A program made the translations under genes and the position numbers. A DNA stretch of 64,000 bases, taken from assembly GCF_027409185.1 (NCBI RefSeq), contig NC_084469.1, positions 83,735,918-83,799,917 of the forward strand, written 5' to 3'. The notes under the pieces were generated by a model. It was not told where the DNA came from. It saw nothing but the letters and a program-made list of their open reading frames with translations, and did not search any database. This stretch comes from Cynocephalus volans. Its lineage: Eukaryota; Chordata; Mammalia; Dermoptera; Cynocephalidae. Positions 50,770 to 62,574 of this stretch are shown piece after piece (within the stretch, counting starts at the first letter, position 1; each line of letters opens with the position of its first letter).

Positions 50770-53700
50770 TCATATGTACATATGAGGGTGGATCTTGGCC
50801 TTTCCAGGGCACAGCAGTTTGATAAATGCTTTTCTGAAACTTACGTGGCAGAGTGGGTACAGAATAGGGTTGATAGCCGAATTTAGCCAGAGGAGCCAGA
50901 AGGATGTCTCATAGAGTGAGTGCTGGATGCACGTCCCGTGGCAGGCAGCTCGGATGATCATGAGCAAAGTGTAGGGAGCCCAGCACAGGCCAAACACACA
51001 TACGATGATGGCCAGCGACTTGGCCACTCGCTTATCCCTGGAGAGCCGCAGGCGGCTGACTACAGTGCTGGCAAGGTCCTGCTGCTTCTGGGCATTGCAC
51101 ACACTCTCACTGGCCCTGTAGTGGTTCTGCCTTCGCCGTGCTGCTTTGGCTCTAAGATCCACCTGCAGAGATGGTAAATCTTGAGTCCCAGGGACATCAA
51201 ATGAAAGACCCTTGTGCTTGGGGTAGAGGCCCTGGTCTCTTCTCTTCCTGCTCCTCCTATTAGCTGCTTTAACAAAAAATATGTGTTTCTTTTTTCTCCC
51301 TTGGAAGTCCATCTCCAAGCCGTCTTGGCCATGGGCAATGTTGTCATTCCTCAAGGAGGTGCGTTTCTGAATGTTGATATAGATGCTCAAGTTGAAGTAA
51401 GTGACACTGATGAAGGGGGTGAAGAATTCGATGATGGAGGCTGTCATTAGGAAGTACCAGTTGTAGAAGAACTCAGCATAGCACTGCCCCCGGGGAAGAA
51501 TGCTTCTTTTGGCTACATACTCCCAGCTGATGATGGCAGGCCCGTAGAGGAGGAACGCTGCTACCCACACCAGCACCATCTTGAAGACGGCATCCCTGGT
51601 TGTGCCCTTCTGAGCCCTGTAAGTCACCTAGAGGGAAACAGCAGAGGCCGGTGAGAGGGGAGGTTGAGGCAGCTTTGCCCACTCAGGTTAGTAAGCAAGG
51701 GACCAACAATGAGGCCAAGTATTAGTTGTTAATATAGTCAGCATTTGGGGGATGGGTGAGTTCTATTTCCATATCAGCCAACTCTTCACCAGCTGTACTA
51801 TGCCACTCTAGGTAGCCTCCTTGCAATAGGTAAAGAAGGAGCTTTCCTCCTGGGGAGATGCTCAAGGTCTGTCCCTTTGGATGTTATGGTATTCCTTCAT
51901 GTATGAAAGCATACATCTCCAATACCCTTCACTCACTCAACAGCAGCACATGTGCTGTTACACTTCATGTCCTCTTCCAACTTTTAAGCACATCTTTACA
52001 TTTGTAACTTTATGTGCTCATTCAATATTTTTACTCTTGACCAGTTCAGTCCCCACTACTGTTCCTGTAGGTGGCACTATGTTGCAGTGGCTAAGAGCGG
52101 AGGCTCAGGGCCGGCCTGTGGCTCACTTGGGAGAGTGTGGTACTGATAACACCAAGGCCACGGTTTTGGATCCCTATGTAGGGATGGCCAGTTAGCTCAC
52201 TTCCATAGTGTGGTGCTGACAACACCAAGTCAAGGGTTAAGATCCCCTTACCGGTCATCTTTAAAAGAAAAAAAAAGAGCAGAGGCTCTGTCTGGGGTCA
52301 GGTGGCTTGGATTCAAATGCTTGCTTGGCTAGTTGTTTGTCCTAGGCAACTTACTTAACTTTTGTGTGCCTCAATTTCATGCGTAAAATAGAACATTCTT
52401 TTACCAGACCATAGGGTTGTCATGACTCTATGTATGTCAGGCTCTTGGATATAATTCATGTAAAGTTCTTAGAACAGTGTCTAGCTTAAAATAAGCCCCC
52501 AAACATTAGTTATCACTATTACTGTGTATAAAAATATCTGTAAAGGCAAAAGCATGAAATAAAAATCCTTGACTTTTCTTCCTTGTATCTTTGGTTGGCA
52601 GAAAAGGTCTGAGAAGGTGAGAGATAATTCAGGAAATGAAAGGCGCTCTAAAGATGTGGGAGATGGAAGTTTTCTTCCAACTGGCCTGCCATACTGTAGA
52701 CCTTTATGGAGCGTGTCACTAGAGCAGAATGCCCAGCTCTCAGCACAGGCCAGTGCAGAACATTTAATACTGGTCATTAGGCAATCTGACTATATATGCA
52801 TGCAATGTACACAAAACCTTTAATCACAGCCAAGGAAATCTAATTACCAAGGGAGTATCTCAGGAGAGCAAACCCAAGCAATGGGTTCTCTGAGCTCCTG
52901 GAAAGTTAGAAAATGCCACTTTAGACAACATTTGTACTTAGGAAGTGATTTTGGTCAAATACAGTGGGAATGTAAGAAACAGCAACAGGAATGGGAGACA
53001 AGGAAGATCTGAGCTTGAGCAATGATGAAAGGCAGTGGTTTTCATTCTCACCTGTACCTTATAATCACCCAAGGGCATTAAAAAAAATGCCAGTACCTAG
53101 GCCCCACTCCAAGCTAATTATGTCCAAAGTGGGTTGAGAACTGCAGCTTTAAGTAAAGCAAGTTGTATGGGTGCCAGAGTGGACTCAGCGGTGGCTCTGC
53201 CTCTGAGGATGGGGTGGGAGGGTGTGGAGTTTCTCAGGCCATGATGAGGTCTTGTGGGTGGTGAGAAGCCCAAAACCTGTTGCTGTTTTCTAATTGTTCC
53301 ATAGTGAATATGGATTACTTGAACAAAAGATAAAAGGGATTTTTTAAATCCCAAAGGAAAATTGTCCTTTTTCACTTCTCTTGGGTTTTCCTGCCTCACC
53401 ATAAGGCTTATTTCTGCCCCTGCTGACTGATTTCTTTGAGACTTATCATCCCCGTCTGCAAAATGGAAGTAAAGAAAGTAGTTTCCATTCATCTTACAGG
53501 GAGGTGAGGACCAAATGAACTAGCCATCATAGAGGTTAGAGCCAAAGGGCTTTCAACCCCTCACTTTTCTGATGGGGAAACAGACTCCTAGAAGCATCAG
53601 GATGTGCCCAAGGTCACGCAATGTAAGTGGTTAAATGAAGACTGGAACCAGATCTCCTGACTTCTGAGCCAGCATGAAAAACACCACTGAGGTGAGCGGA

Positions 53701-55358
53701 CCATCACCCTTGTGATGGCTCATGCAAACCCTTCCTGTTGCTGTTAGCCCTGAGAGCCTCACACTGAAAAGCAGGGGCTCTTCCCACCCAGCGCTGTTCT
53801 GGGGAGGCAGTCATCAACTCTTAACCAGGGAGGGCAAGCAGCCACTTGACACCCACATCACTTTTCCACCAGGCCTGGAGTTTGGACTTTTGATCTTATC
53901 TCCAGTTATTTAATCAGCATGAAATCAGCAAATATGCCTAGCACTGTTCCAGGCACTGGGGATACATCCGTGAACAAGACAATGCCTCTGCCCCCTTAGG
54001 GTGCTGGATTCTAGTGGGGGACACAGACACAGACCTAGAATATACTGCCAGGTGGAGATAGCATGAGCAGAGTAGGGAAGGGGCAACAGATAGTGCCAGG
54101 GCTGCTGTTTGACATGGGTAACTTAGGAAGACCTGTTGAGGAGGTGACAGTTGAGCCTATGTACAGAGGAGCCTATGTGGAAAGGTAAAGGTGGCATAAC
54201 AGGGGCCGGTCCGTAGCTCACTTGGGACAATGTGGTGCCGATAACACCAAGGCCACGGGTTTGGATCCCTGTATAGGGATGGCCGGTTAGCTCACTTGGG
54301 AGAGCGTGGTGCTGACAACATCAAATCAAGGGTTAAGATCCCCTTACCCGGCATCTTTTAAAACAAACAAACAAACAAACAAACAAACAAACAAACAAAC
54401 AAATGTGCCACAACAGGACTTCAGGTTTGCATCCCATTCCCTGACCACATTCATGACCACAATACCTATGGTATTACCTATGTAAATATAAAAATAAATC
54501 CTGCAGAATGCACAATTATAGTGCATTCTAAGTTTTTTATTTGTTAAATGTTAAGTATTTAAAACAGATCACAACACTTGTAATCTAGCTTGGCATCTCC
54601 CTTCTTTTCCTTTTGAATATGGGGGTCCTGAGAATATATGGAGGTAGTGTGGTGGAGGTTTCCCTAACTACCTGACTAGACTACTAACTAGTCCAGCAAC
54701 TCCAAACCCAACCGTGTCCCGCCTGTCCCCCACCCCAGCAGGTTTGTGTCCTGCCTCGGCCCTTCTTACCGCCTTGGTGACGGAGATGAACCTGTCGTAG
54801 CTGATGAAGACGATGTTGAAGACCGAGGCGGTGCACACCAGGTAATCCGTCACCAGCCACAATTTACACAGACCCTTCCCGAATTTCCACTCCCCGGTCA
54901 GGACGTAAGGGATGTACAGCGGGATGCAGAAGCCGCCTGCGGACACGGAGAGGCGGTGGGCGGCCGGCGGAGGGGGCACCGCGGGGCGTGGCGCTCCGGC
55001 CCGGGTCGGGGTGTCCAACTCCCGAGGGAGACCTCCGGGTGCAGGGATCCCCTCTCCAGGGCTGCTCAGGCGCCCCCGGCCCCCACCCTACCCCCGGGCC
55101 GCACTCACCCACCAGCAGGTCGGCAACGGCCAAGTTGAGGAAGAAGAAGTTGCCGCGGGAGTGCAGGCTGCGGTCCACGGCGAAGGCCACCACCACCAGC
55201 GCGTTGCCCAGCACCGTGGCCAGCGCCAGCAGCGCCATGAGCGTCGCCAGCAGCGCGGCCACGGGCGCTGAGAAGTGGCCGGCGTGCGGCCCGGGGTGCA
55301 GTCCCGGCCCCGGCCCCGGCCTGGGGGCGCTCGCGTTGGCCGACGCGTTGTGCTCCAT
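50770..55358 (-). CDS. Histamine H3-like aminergic GPCR (third H3/H4-type receptor), complete, 3 exons, 424 aa
   Basis: A rhodopsin-family receptor with exons at 55109-55358 (250 nt), 54770-54936 (167 nt) and 50770-51627 (858 nt, TGA stop). All junctions are GT-AG, at the positions HRH3 and HRH4 use: after the TM2 LLVG and in ICL2 before VTYRAQ. N4 and N8 are N-glycosylation sequons. N52 (1.50), D80 (2.50), C107 (3.25), D131-R132-F133 (DRF, as in H3), CWAPY 354-358 and NPILY 392-396 are intact. D114 (3.32) and E206 (5.46), which bind the amine and imidazole of histamine in H3, are both kept at H3's residue numbers. The runs CYAEFFYNWYFL and LCWAPYTLLMIIRAACHG are H3-like. ICL3 is shorter than in H3 and basic, and the N-terminus and C-tail differ, so it is neither HRH3 nor HRH4. 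By homology it should be a Gi/o-coupled plasma-membrane amine receptor. The ligand is inferred. Confidence 0.9.
52107..52274 (+). mobile_element. tRNA-Ile-derived SINE, dimer, GATAACACC type
   Basis: Target duplication AAGAGC(G/A)GAGGCTC at 52093-52106 and 52275-52288. The left monomer has TACTGATAACACCAAGGCCA and the right TGCTGACAACACCAAGTCAA. It lies in receptor intron 2. Confidence 0.92.
52290..52515 (+). repeat. MIR relic
   Basis: TCAGGTGGCTTGGATTCAAA TGC and CTAGGCAACTTACTTAAC followed by TGCCTCAATTTCAT are MIR text. It lies in receptor intron 2. Confidence 0.75.
53033..53148 (+). mobile_element. MER5-like hAT fragment
   Basis: CAGTGGTTTTCATTCTCACC, CCAGTACCTAGGCCCCACTC and GTGGGTTGAGAACTGCAG. 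Confidence 0.55.
53920..54180 (+). repeat. L2-like relic
   Basis: GTTCCAGGCACTGGGGATAC ATCCGTGAACAAGACA (two parts) is typical L2 text. It lies in receptor intron 2. Confidence 0.6.
54203..54403 (+). mobile_element. tRNA-Ile-derived SINE, dimer, with (CAAA)n tail
   Basis: GATAACACC-type left monomer, right monomer with GGCCGGTTAGCTCACTTGGG, and a tail of about ten CAAA units (54363-54403). It lies in receptor intron 2, about 370 bp from exon 2 on the donor side. Confidence 0.92.
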
Positions 55359-55550
55359 GCGGCGGCGGTGGCTCCAGGGGCCGTGGCGGGGCGGGCGAGG
55401 GCACCCGCGTCCGGGAGGGGTGCGGCGGCCGCGGGAGCGAGGGCGGCGCGGAGGCCGCGCGGGGCGCCCGCAGCCGGGGCGGGGCCGGGGCACGGGGCCC
55501 GCGGGCGGAGGAAGACGTCTCCACCCCCGGCCGCCCACGCAGCTGTCCTA
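54890..55550. promoter_or_regulatory. CpG island over the first exons of the H3-like receptor
   Basis: A sharply bounded GC- and CpG-rich block covers exons 1-2 and about 200 bp upstream of the ATG, unlike the AT-rich flanks. An intact CpG island at the 5' end suggests the promoter is still used in the germ line or early embryo. No TATA box was seen. Confidence 0.7.
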
Positions 55551-55559
55551 GAGTCTCTG

Positions 55560-57530
55560 AAGCAAGTTGTTATTACTATTTCCTCAAATTGGAATAGTCT
55601 TAGGTTTTATTTCAATCCTAAAAGTAATACCTGCACTTGTGAAAAGAAATCAAACAATGTAGAAGGGCATGAAATAGTGAAATTCCTTGCAATAGTTCCT
55701 CCCAGAAATACCCACTTGGAACATTTTGGTTTAAGTCCTCCCAAGCTTCAGACCCTCATCTATTTATTTGTTTCCCTAATATGTATATAACCTGCTCTTT
55801 CTCCCCACGAAATAATGCATCTAGACATTTTGCCACTTCCACAACATGGGCCACCGTCATTATCCTTAATGCCACCATCGTTTTCCCGTTGTATGGATGA
55901 GAGCGCATTTGGCCAGTCTGTTGATGGACGGCTGGCAGTTGTTTGTAAGTTTGGTTTGGCTGTGCTGTGTATCTTTACTCACTTGTCCCATAATTTCCTC
56001 AAGAGAAATGAATGAAAGCGGAAGTGCTGGGACAAAGAGAATGCACAGTTACTATTTTATAACGTTGCCGGCTTGCCCTCCGGAAAAGTCGTTCCAGTTT
56101 ACAGTCAAACCAGCCACTTTAACGTTTTTCACAGTGGGTAGTGATGGTGTAGGGTGTTATCTTGGTTTCCCAGAGTTGCCCACCTCGTGCCGTGGTCCCT
56201 TTGCTTCTCTAACACAGGAAGTCCTTCCCCCTGGGAACTGGCTTAGCCATTTGGATCACAGGGTTGAGGGACCGGAGAGACAGGCTTTCTCCCAGAGGGA
56301 GTGATGGCCCCTGCGGCTGGAGATTACCGTTGATGGAAGGCTGCACTTTAACACTCTTGCCTCCTGAGTGGGGGCAGGGTCTGCCAGGTGTCTTCTCCCT
56401 GTGGCTTGGAGGGGTGTGTGTGTGTGGAAGGTGAACTGGAGTGGGAGGATGTGTCTAAATTACCCAGACTCTGCAGTTGCTTTATCTGTCCAGGTTATTT
56501 GCCTCTTGTAGACCAGTTTGCTCCAGTGATGGGAAAAGTGACCCAGTGTCATGGAAGCAGATTCTTGAATCACAGCACAGTAACAGACCCTCTCAGGAAT
56601 GGACCCTTGGGGATCAGTTAGGGCAGTGACTCTCAAACTTTTTGAACCACACTCACAGTAAGAAATACTTTTTACATTGTAACCCAATGTGTCACACACA
56701 CCCACCCATCCCCATACACATACACCCTTACATATACATGTACACATTTCAATGGGGAAAAAGTTTAACAAAAACAGTATTTGCCGTTAGTATGATGCAT
56801 TCTGATATATTTGGTTCTATCCTATGTTTTATTATTAGTTTTTGCTGCTAGTCTTAACCCACTGCATGTATTTCATAATCCTCAACCGACTCTCAACTTG
56901 CATTTGAGAGATAATAATCTAATTGAACCCCTTATTTTTACACATAGGGAAACAGTCCAGAATGGGAAGAGACTCACCTGGGGACAAACAGGGAGTCCAG
57001 GCAGAGTAGAGCTGGCACCAGGATCTTCTGGCTGTGAGACCAGAGCTTTTCTCTGGCTCCAGACTGATACTGACAGACATGGCCTGTCAAGAGATGACTG
57101 TCCGTCTCCTGGTGACAAGGATGCTTTAAGGGCTGGAAACAACTCCGATGATTAAGGAAGGAAGAAACAGGCCAGCATTTGTCTCCTTTCTTGTCCACTA
57201 ATTGCCTCTTCATTTTGCTGAAAAGACCCTTCCCCCACCCCCTTCCTTTGGTGCCACAGCTAATTGCTGCTATTTAGCAGCAATCACTGCACACCCTAAT
57301 CTGGAGCTGGCAAAATGACTTGTTGGAGCTGGTGGACCCATGTGAGAGGAACTGAAGTTTCCATTGAGACTGGCCTGCCAGGCTGTGGATTGCTCCCCAG
57401 GAAAGGTGATGGCAGGTTAGGTAGGGGACACTTGTACTGTCACTGTTGTCTTTCTGTAAAAAGACAGGAGAGCAGAGTCTGGCAGGCATCAGCTATTGAG
57501 TGGCTAGGCGACCAGGCTTAAGAGTCAAAT
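55560..57530. other. Intergenic, upstream of the receptor; no gene seen
   Basis: Apart from a short CA-rich stretch near 56690-56740, nothing was recognised. The reading frames look fortuitous. Confidence 0.5.
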
Positions 57531-57535
57531 GCCTG

Positions 57536-57943
57536 TTTGCTATGAAATGAATTGTGTCCTCTCCCAAATTCATATGTTGAAGCCCTAACCCTCAATGTGA
57601 CTGTATTTGGAGATAGGGCTGTTAAGGAGGTAATTAAGGTTAAATGAGGTCTTAAGAGTGGGGCCCTAATAGGATAGTACTGGTGTCCCTATAAGAAGAA
57701 GAGAGACCAGATCTCTGAGCCCCCCACCTCACTCCCCCCATGTGCACACAGAGAGAAGGCCACTTGTAGACACAGTGAGAAAGTGGCTGTCTATAAGCCA
57801 GGAAGAGAGCCCTCACCAGGAACCAATGCTGATGGCACTTTTGACTTCTAGCTTCTGGAACTGTGAGAAAAAAAATTCCTGTGGTTTAAGCCACCTGATC
57901 TGTGGTATTTTGTTACTGGCAGCCAGGGCAGACAGATACGCTG
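57536..57943 (+). mobile_element. MaLR-type (MLT1-like) LTR relic
   Basis: CAAATTCATATGTTGAAGCC, GACTGTATTTGGAGATAGGG, GGTGTCCCTATAAGAAGA and AAGCCACCTGATCTGTGGTA are the familiar mammalian LTR text, in order and full length. Confidence 0.8.
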
Positions 57944-57974
57944 TTCCACCACTTACCAGGTGAGAGAGGGAGAC

Positions 57975-58150
57975 TTTGGCCAGGGCTTACCATCTCTGGG
58001 CCTCCGTTTTCTCACATATAAAGGAGATAACAATAGTAGTTCCCATGACATATGGTTGTGGTAAGGATTCAATGAATATGTGGAAAGCACACAGAGCAGT
58101 GCGTGGATGTAGTTAAGCATTAGATTAATGGGAGCTGTAACAATTACTAT
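57975..58150 (+). repeat. MIR relic
   Basis: CTCTGGGCCTCCGTTTTCTC and GGTAAGGATTCAATGAATAT. Confidence 0.65.
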
Positions 58151-58564
58151 TATCCACTTTGAGGATTATCCCCAGGACACTTTAAATCCTTGGTCTATTC
58201 TCTCCTCCTATTCTGCACATCACAGCAACCTCCCCCTGCTGGTATTCTTTGGAAGACAGATACTTTAAATTTGCTCAAGGGAGGCATAACTGAGAAGGCA
58301 AAACTGCTACAAAAAAGAAAAATAAATCATAGGCTGTGGAAGTAAAAATGATCTTTATTATTGCCACTGCTGTTGTTTTGGTATCCAGGCTTCTTGCTTT
58401 GCAGTGCAAAAGGAACTGACTTCATTGTCTGCCAGACTGTGTGGAGCTCTTGCCTATAGGATCAGAACAGTGGAGAGAACATGACCCAGGGGCAGAACTG
58501 TCTGCTGCCTTTCCTGGGTTCCCACAGCACTCTGTCCACCATCTCAGCCCTCATACCAGCCGAT

Positions 58565-58758
58565 AGATTTTGGATGTGTTGTCCCTACAAAAACTCATGT
58601 GGAAAACTCCCCAATGTGACAGTGTTGAAAGCTGTTTGAGTCATGGGGGCGGATCCCTCATGAATGGATTAATGCTCTTCCTTGTGGGGTGGGGGTCTTG
58701 AGTGAGATCTTGCTCTATTAGTTCCCATGAGAGCTCGTTGTTTTAAAAGGCCTGATAC

Positions 58759-58797
<39 letters not shown>

Positions 58798-59526
58798 TCC
58801 TCTCACCATGTGATCTGCTTATACCTGCCGACTGCCTGCCACTTTCTGGCATGAGTAGAAGCAGCCTGAGGCTTGTAGAGTATGCATAAAGCAAATGTAT
58901 TTCACAGGGCCTGGTTTTCCAAAGCCTTGCAGTTTCAAATATTGACCTTACAAAAAACAGGAAAATTTCCCCAGGCTATATGGTCTCTGATGTAAGATAA
59001 AGAGTTGTAACACAGCAAGGCTGCTGGTTCAAAGACAGACAAGTTACTGATTGATATGTAAAGATATTGGGAAGCTGCTGTAGGGAGAAGGAATGTTTGC
59101 TAAAATCAAGGTTTTGTTAGTGGATCAACTTAATTGCACGTTACCAGCTTCTATTGTTAAAACTTGTTAAAACTATAACCCCACCTATTTCCCTTCCTGT
59201 AACTTCCTGGGCTGGAAAATAAATGCAAGAAGAGAGTACCAATTCATGGCTAATTTCCCAAACAGAAGGAATGCCTCTATCTTGAGGGCTTTGGGAGATT
59301 AACCCCTTTCTGGGGCTTCTCACTGCTCAAAAGAGATGGGCTTTAGGTAATCTTTGGTGGCTCCATCACCCATGGGAAAAGGGGTGACAAATCTGTGGGA
59401 GGCAAAGCAACAGAGGCCCGTGCCAGATGCAGCTGTCCCAGAATCATAAGCCAAATAATCCTCCATTCTTTATAATTACCCAGTCTCAGGTATTTCTGTT
59501 ATAGCAACACAAAATGGACTAATACA
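58565..59526 (+). mobile_element. MST-type MaLR LTR, split by a second solo LTR
   Basis: TCATGGGGGCGGATCCCTCA TGAATGG (two parts) and, past the insert, TAAGCCAAATAATCCTCC with ATTACCCAGTCTCAGG are ERVL-MaLR MST text. A (TC)n run lies at 58754-58793. The insert occupies 58873-59412. Confidence 0.8.
58873..59412 (+). mobile_element. Solo LTR inserted in the MaLR LTR (5-bp duplication)
   Basis: The insert starts TTGTAGAGTATG, ends AGGCAAAGCAACA and is flanked by GAGGC on both sides (58868-58872, 59413-59417). AATAAA occurs inside, at GGCTGGAAAATAAATGC. Length 540 bp. Homologous to 49481-49935 in the opposite orientation. Confidence 0.7.
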
Positions 59527-59574
59527 CCAGTTTTTACTGCTGTGTCTTCTTTCTTGAGAGAAGTAAGACCATAG

Positions 59575-59780
59575 CTTTAGCTACCAGACAGAGGTGAGTT
59601 TGAATCCTGGCTCCACCATTAACTTGTTGGGTGATCCTGAGCCAATTTCAGAACCTCTGAATCTCATTTGATCAGCTGTTAAATGGCAATAATAGTAACT
59701 GGCAGCATTTTTGTAAAGATTATTTGGCAACAGTACATATTGCTTGGCACATAGTAAGTACACAACGAACAGGAGCTCTT
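59575..59780 (+). repeat. MIR relic
   Basis: GAGTTTGAATCCTGGCTCCA and CTTGTTGGGTGATCCTGAGC, then TTGGCACATAGTAAGTAC. Confidence 0.8.
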
Positions 59781-60148
59781 ACAGCTGATATGGCACCTGG
59801 GGTCTCTAGGCCTCTTGAGTTGGACATAAGATTCTCTGAACCTTAGCTCACCTGGGGGAGTCTAAGGCTTCCCCAATATCCCTGCAGGTTCACAGAAGGT
59901 TCTGTTCCAAGGCTCAATGACATCTAGCTGGGGACTCAATGACCTCTGACTGTGGGTTGTGTCACTTTTCCACGTGTGCCATCTCACTTGTGGATTACAT
60001 CAACTCAAACGTGAAACCCAGCTTCCTCCCTGATATCCTCAAAACCCCACTCTGCAGGATTTGGAGGGGAAATCCAGGAAGGATTTACATCACAGAAATA
60101 CAAGCTTAGCAGCTTCAAATGGAACATAAGACATTTCTATTTGAGGGA

Positions 60149-60698
60149 GTTTGGATGTGTTGTCCCCTCCAAAACTCATGTGGTGGGCCGAGCCCGTGGC
60201 GCACTTGGTAGAGTGCGGTGCTGGGAGCACGGCGACGCTCCCGCCGCGGGTTCGGATCCTATATAGGAATGACCGGTGCACTCACTGGCTGAGTGCCGGT
60301 CACGAAAAAACGACAAAAAACAAAAACAAAAACAAAAAAACTCATGTGGAAATTTGATCCCCAATGTGGCGGTGTTGGAAACTGATTGAGTCATGGGGGC
60401 GGATCCCTCATGAATGGATTCATGCTCTCCCTGGGGGAGGGAGGATTAATGAGTGAGATCTTGCTCTATTTGTTCCCAGGAGAGCTAGTTGTTTAAAAGA
60501 CTCTGGCACCTCCTGTCTCTCTCTCTTGCTTCCTCTCACCATGCGATCTGCCTGCCACTTTCCGCCATGAGTAGAAGCAGCCTGAGGCCCATGCCAGATG
60601 CAGCTGTTCCGGAATCGTAAGCCAAATAAGCCTCTGTTCTTTATAAATCACCCAGTTTCAGGTGTTCTGTTGTAAGCAACACAAACAGACTAAAACAC
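60149..60698 (+). mobile_element. Second MST-type MaLR LTR, split by a SINE
   Basis: Closely parallels the copy at 58565 (CATGGGGGCGGATCCCTCAT, CCATGCGATCTGCCTGCC, AGCCAAATAAGCCTCTGTTC). The SINE at 60184 divides it. Confidence 0.85.
60184..60336 (+). mobile_element. tRNA-Ile-derived SINE, short-right-arm variant
   Basis: Perfect duplication AAAACTCATGTGG at 60171-60183 and 60337-60349. The left monomer carries GGGAGCACGGCGACGCTCCC and the right arm ends at GGCTGAGTGCCGGTCACG, followed by A-rich text. Same subfamily as 30181. Confidence 0.93.
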
Positions 60699-62235
60699 TA
60701 TTCTAAAAATGCTTTTCAGTCACCACCCCCTACCACACAAGGCATTTTTGTGTAGCACTTCACCTTACATGGTGCCCCAGCCTCACATCATTCCTGGCTT
60801 GTCTCTTTGTACCCCCTTCTCTCAAATCAAAATATATCTTCCCTTTTTCTCATGACTGCTAGTCTAGCATCTCTTTCTATTATCTAGGCATCTGCTGACA
60901 CTTCTAGCTCAAGCACCTTCTAAAACTACTTTTTGGATCAAAGATCATCTCTTCTTAAGAGGAGTCCCAGTGGCAACTAGAATTTTAACACCTCCCCCCC
61001 ATACTGTTATTGTGTTTTACTTTATTACAGGATAAAACACAAAATTCCTTTGTCTACCTAGAAAATGCAAGTGACTCAATTAAAAACCTATTGATACTAA
61101 CATGAATTCAGTAGAGTAGATGGATTCAAATTTATATATGAAATGTCCACAGCTCTGCTATATACCAGCAATAACCCATTAGAACTTTGCTGTAAAAAAA
61201 ACTCATGTATAATAGCAACAAAAGCCACAGATACTTATAAATAAACCTGACAAGAAATGTGCAGGAAGAGTATGAAGAGAAAATTTTAACTTTACTGAAA
61301 GACTAAGAGGAAGCATTAATAAGTGGAGAGACAACTGGTTCCTGGTTTGTAAGACCCAGCAGTGTAAATATACCAATATTCTCCAATGAATCTATGAATT
61401 CAATTCAGTCCTAACTAAATTTCAACCAGATTGTCAAGCAAAATTCACATGGAAGAGAAAATGCACAAAAATGTCCAAGACATTGTTGAGAAAAAAGATC
61501 AAAGGGACTTGCCTGATTGTGTATCAAAATATTATAACCCTATTGTGATTAAGACAGTGCAGGAATCAACACATACAATAATGAAGCAAAATGCAGAATC
61601 CAGAAGCATGTATACATGGAAATATAGTTTATGATAAAGAAGACATTTCTTATCAGCAGGAAAAAGACAGATTATACAATATATTTTTGAAACGAAGGGC
61701 CAAAATTTAGAAAAAATAATGTTAAACACCTATCTTATACAAGGGAGAAAAGTATTCCAGATGAGTTAAGAAACTAAATATAAAAATGAATAAAACTGTA
61801 AAAGTATTTTAAGAAAAATAATCCTGAGATGAGGGAAGACTTTGTCTAACTCAGAAGCTATAGAGAAAAAAAACTGACAAATCTGACTACATAACAATTA
61901 AAAACTTCTATAAAATGACAGATGCTATCAACAAAGTTAAACTACAGTGACACATGTCATAGAAACTATTTATGAAAAGTTAGTACCTAGAATATATAGA
62001 GCATTTTCACGAATCAGTGAGACAAATAACCTAACAAATGTGGCCAAAAAATATGAACAAGTTATTCGCAGACCTACACACGACTTACACAAAATCATGT
62101 CACTGTTGCTAGTAACCAAATTAAATGCAAATAAAAATTAGAACAACTAAATAGTTTCTATATCCTATTATGGTTGGAATAATTTAAATGAGAGATAATA
62201 GCTGTGATCAGAAAAGACGCACTCTCTCTCTTTTT

Positions 62236-62332
62236 ATCTTTTTTTGGTGGTTGGCTGGCATGGAGATCCGAATCCCTGACCTTGGTGTTGTCAGCACCAT
62301 GCTCTCCCAAGTGAGCTAACCGGCTGGTCCCC
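62236..62332 (-). mobile_element. tRNA-Ile-derived SINE, monomer, minus strand
   Basis: Plus-strand text CTTGGTGTTGTCAGCACCAT and CAAGTGAGCTAACCGGCTGG. Confidence 0.88.
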
Positions 62333-62574
62333 CCACCTCCTTTTTTAAAAAAAGATGCTCTCTTTTATGGGTGGCAGTATAAATCAACATCTATCAAAAT
62401 GTGAAAAGGTCATACCTTTGACCCAGCAATTTCAGTTTTAGAATCTATTGAAATAATCACACGTGGGTAAATAAGTATGTAAAAAGATGTTTGTTCAAAC
62501 ATTTCTTGTAATGGTGAAGAAGTTAAAAGCAACCTAAATATTCATCAGTAGGAGGGTGATTGAATAAAATATAA

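Noticed and set aside
54746-55790. Long plus-strand frames opposite the receptor exons (e.g. 187 and 171 codons)
   Set aside because: They are antisense shadows in a CpG-rich region. The minus strand carries the recognisable receptor with conserved splice sites and motifs.
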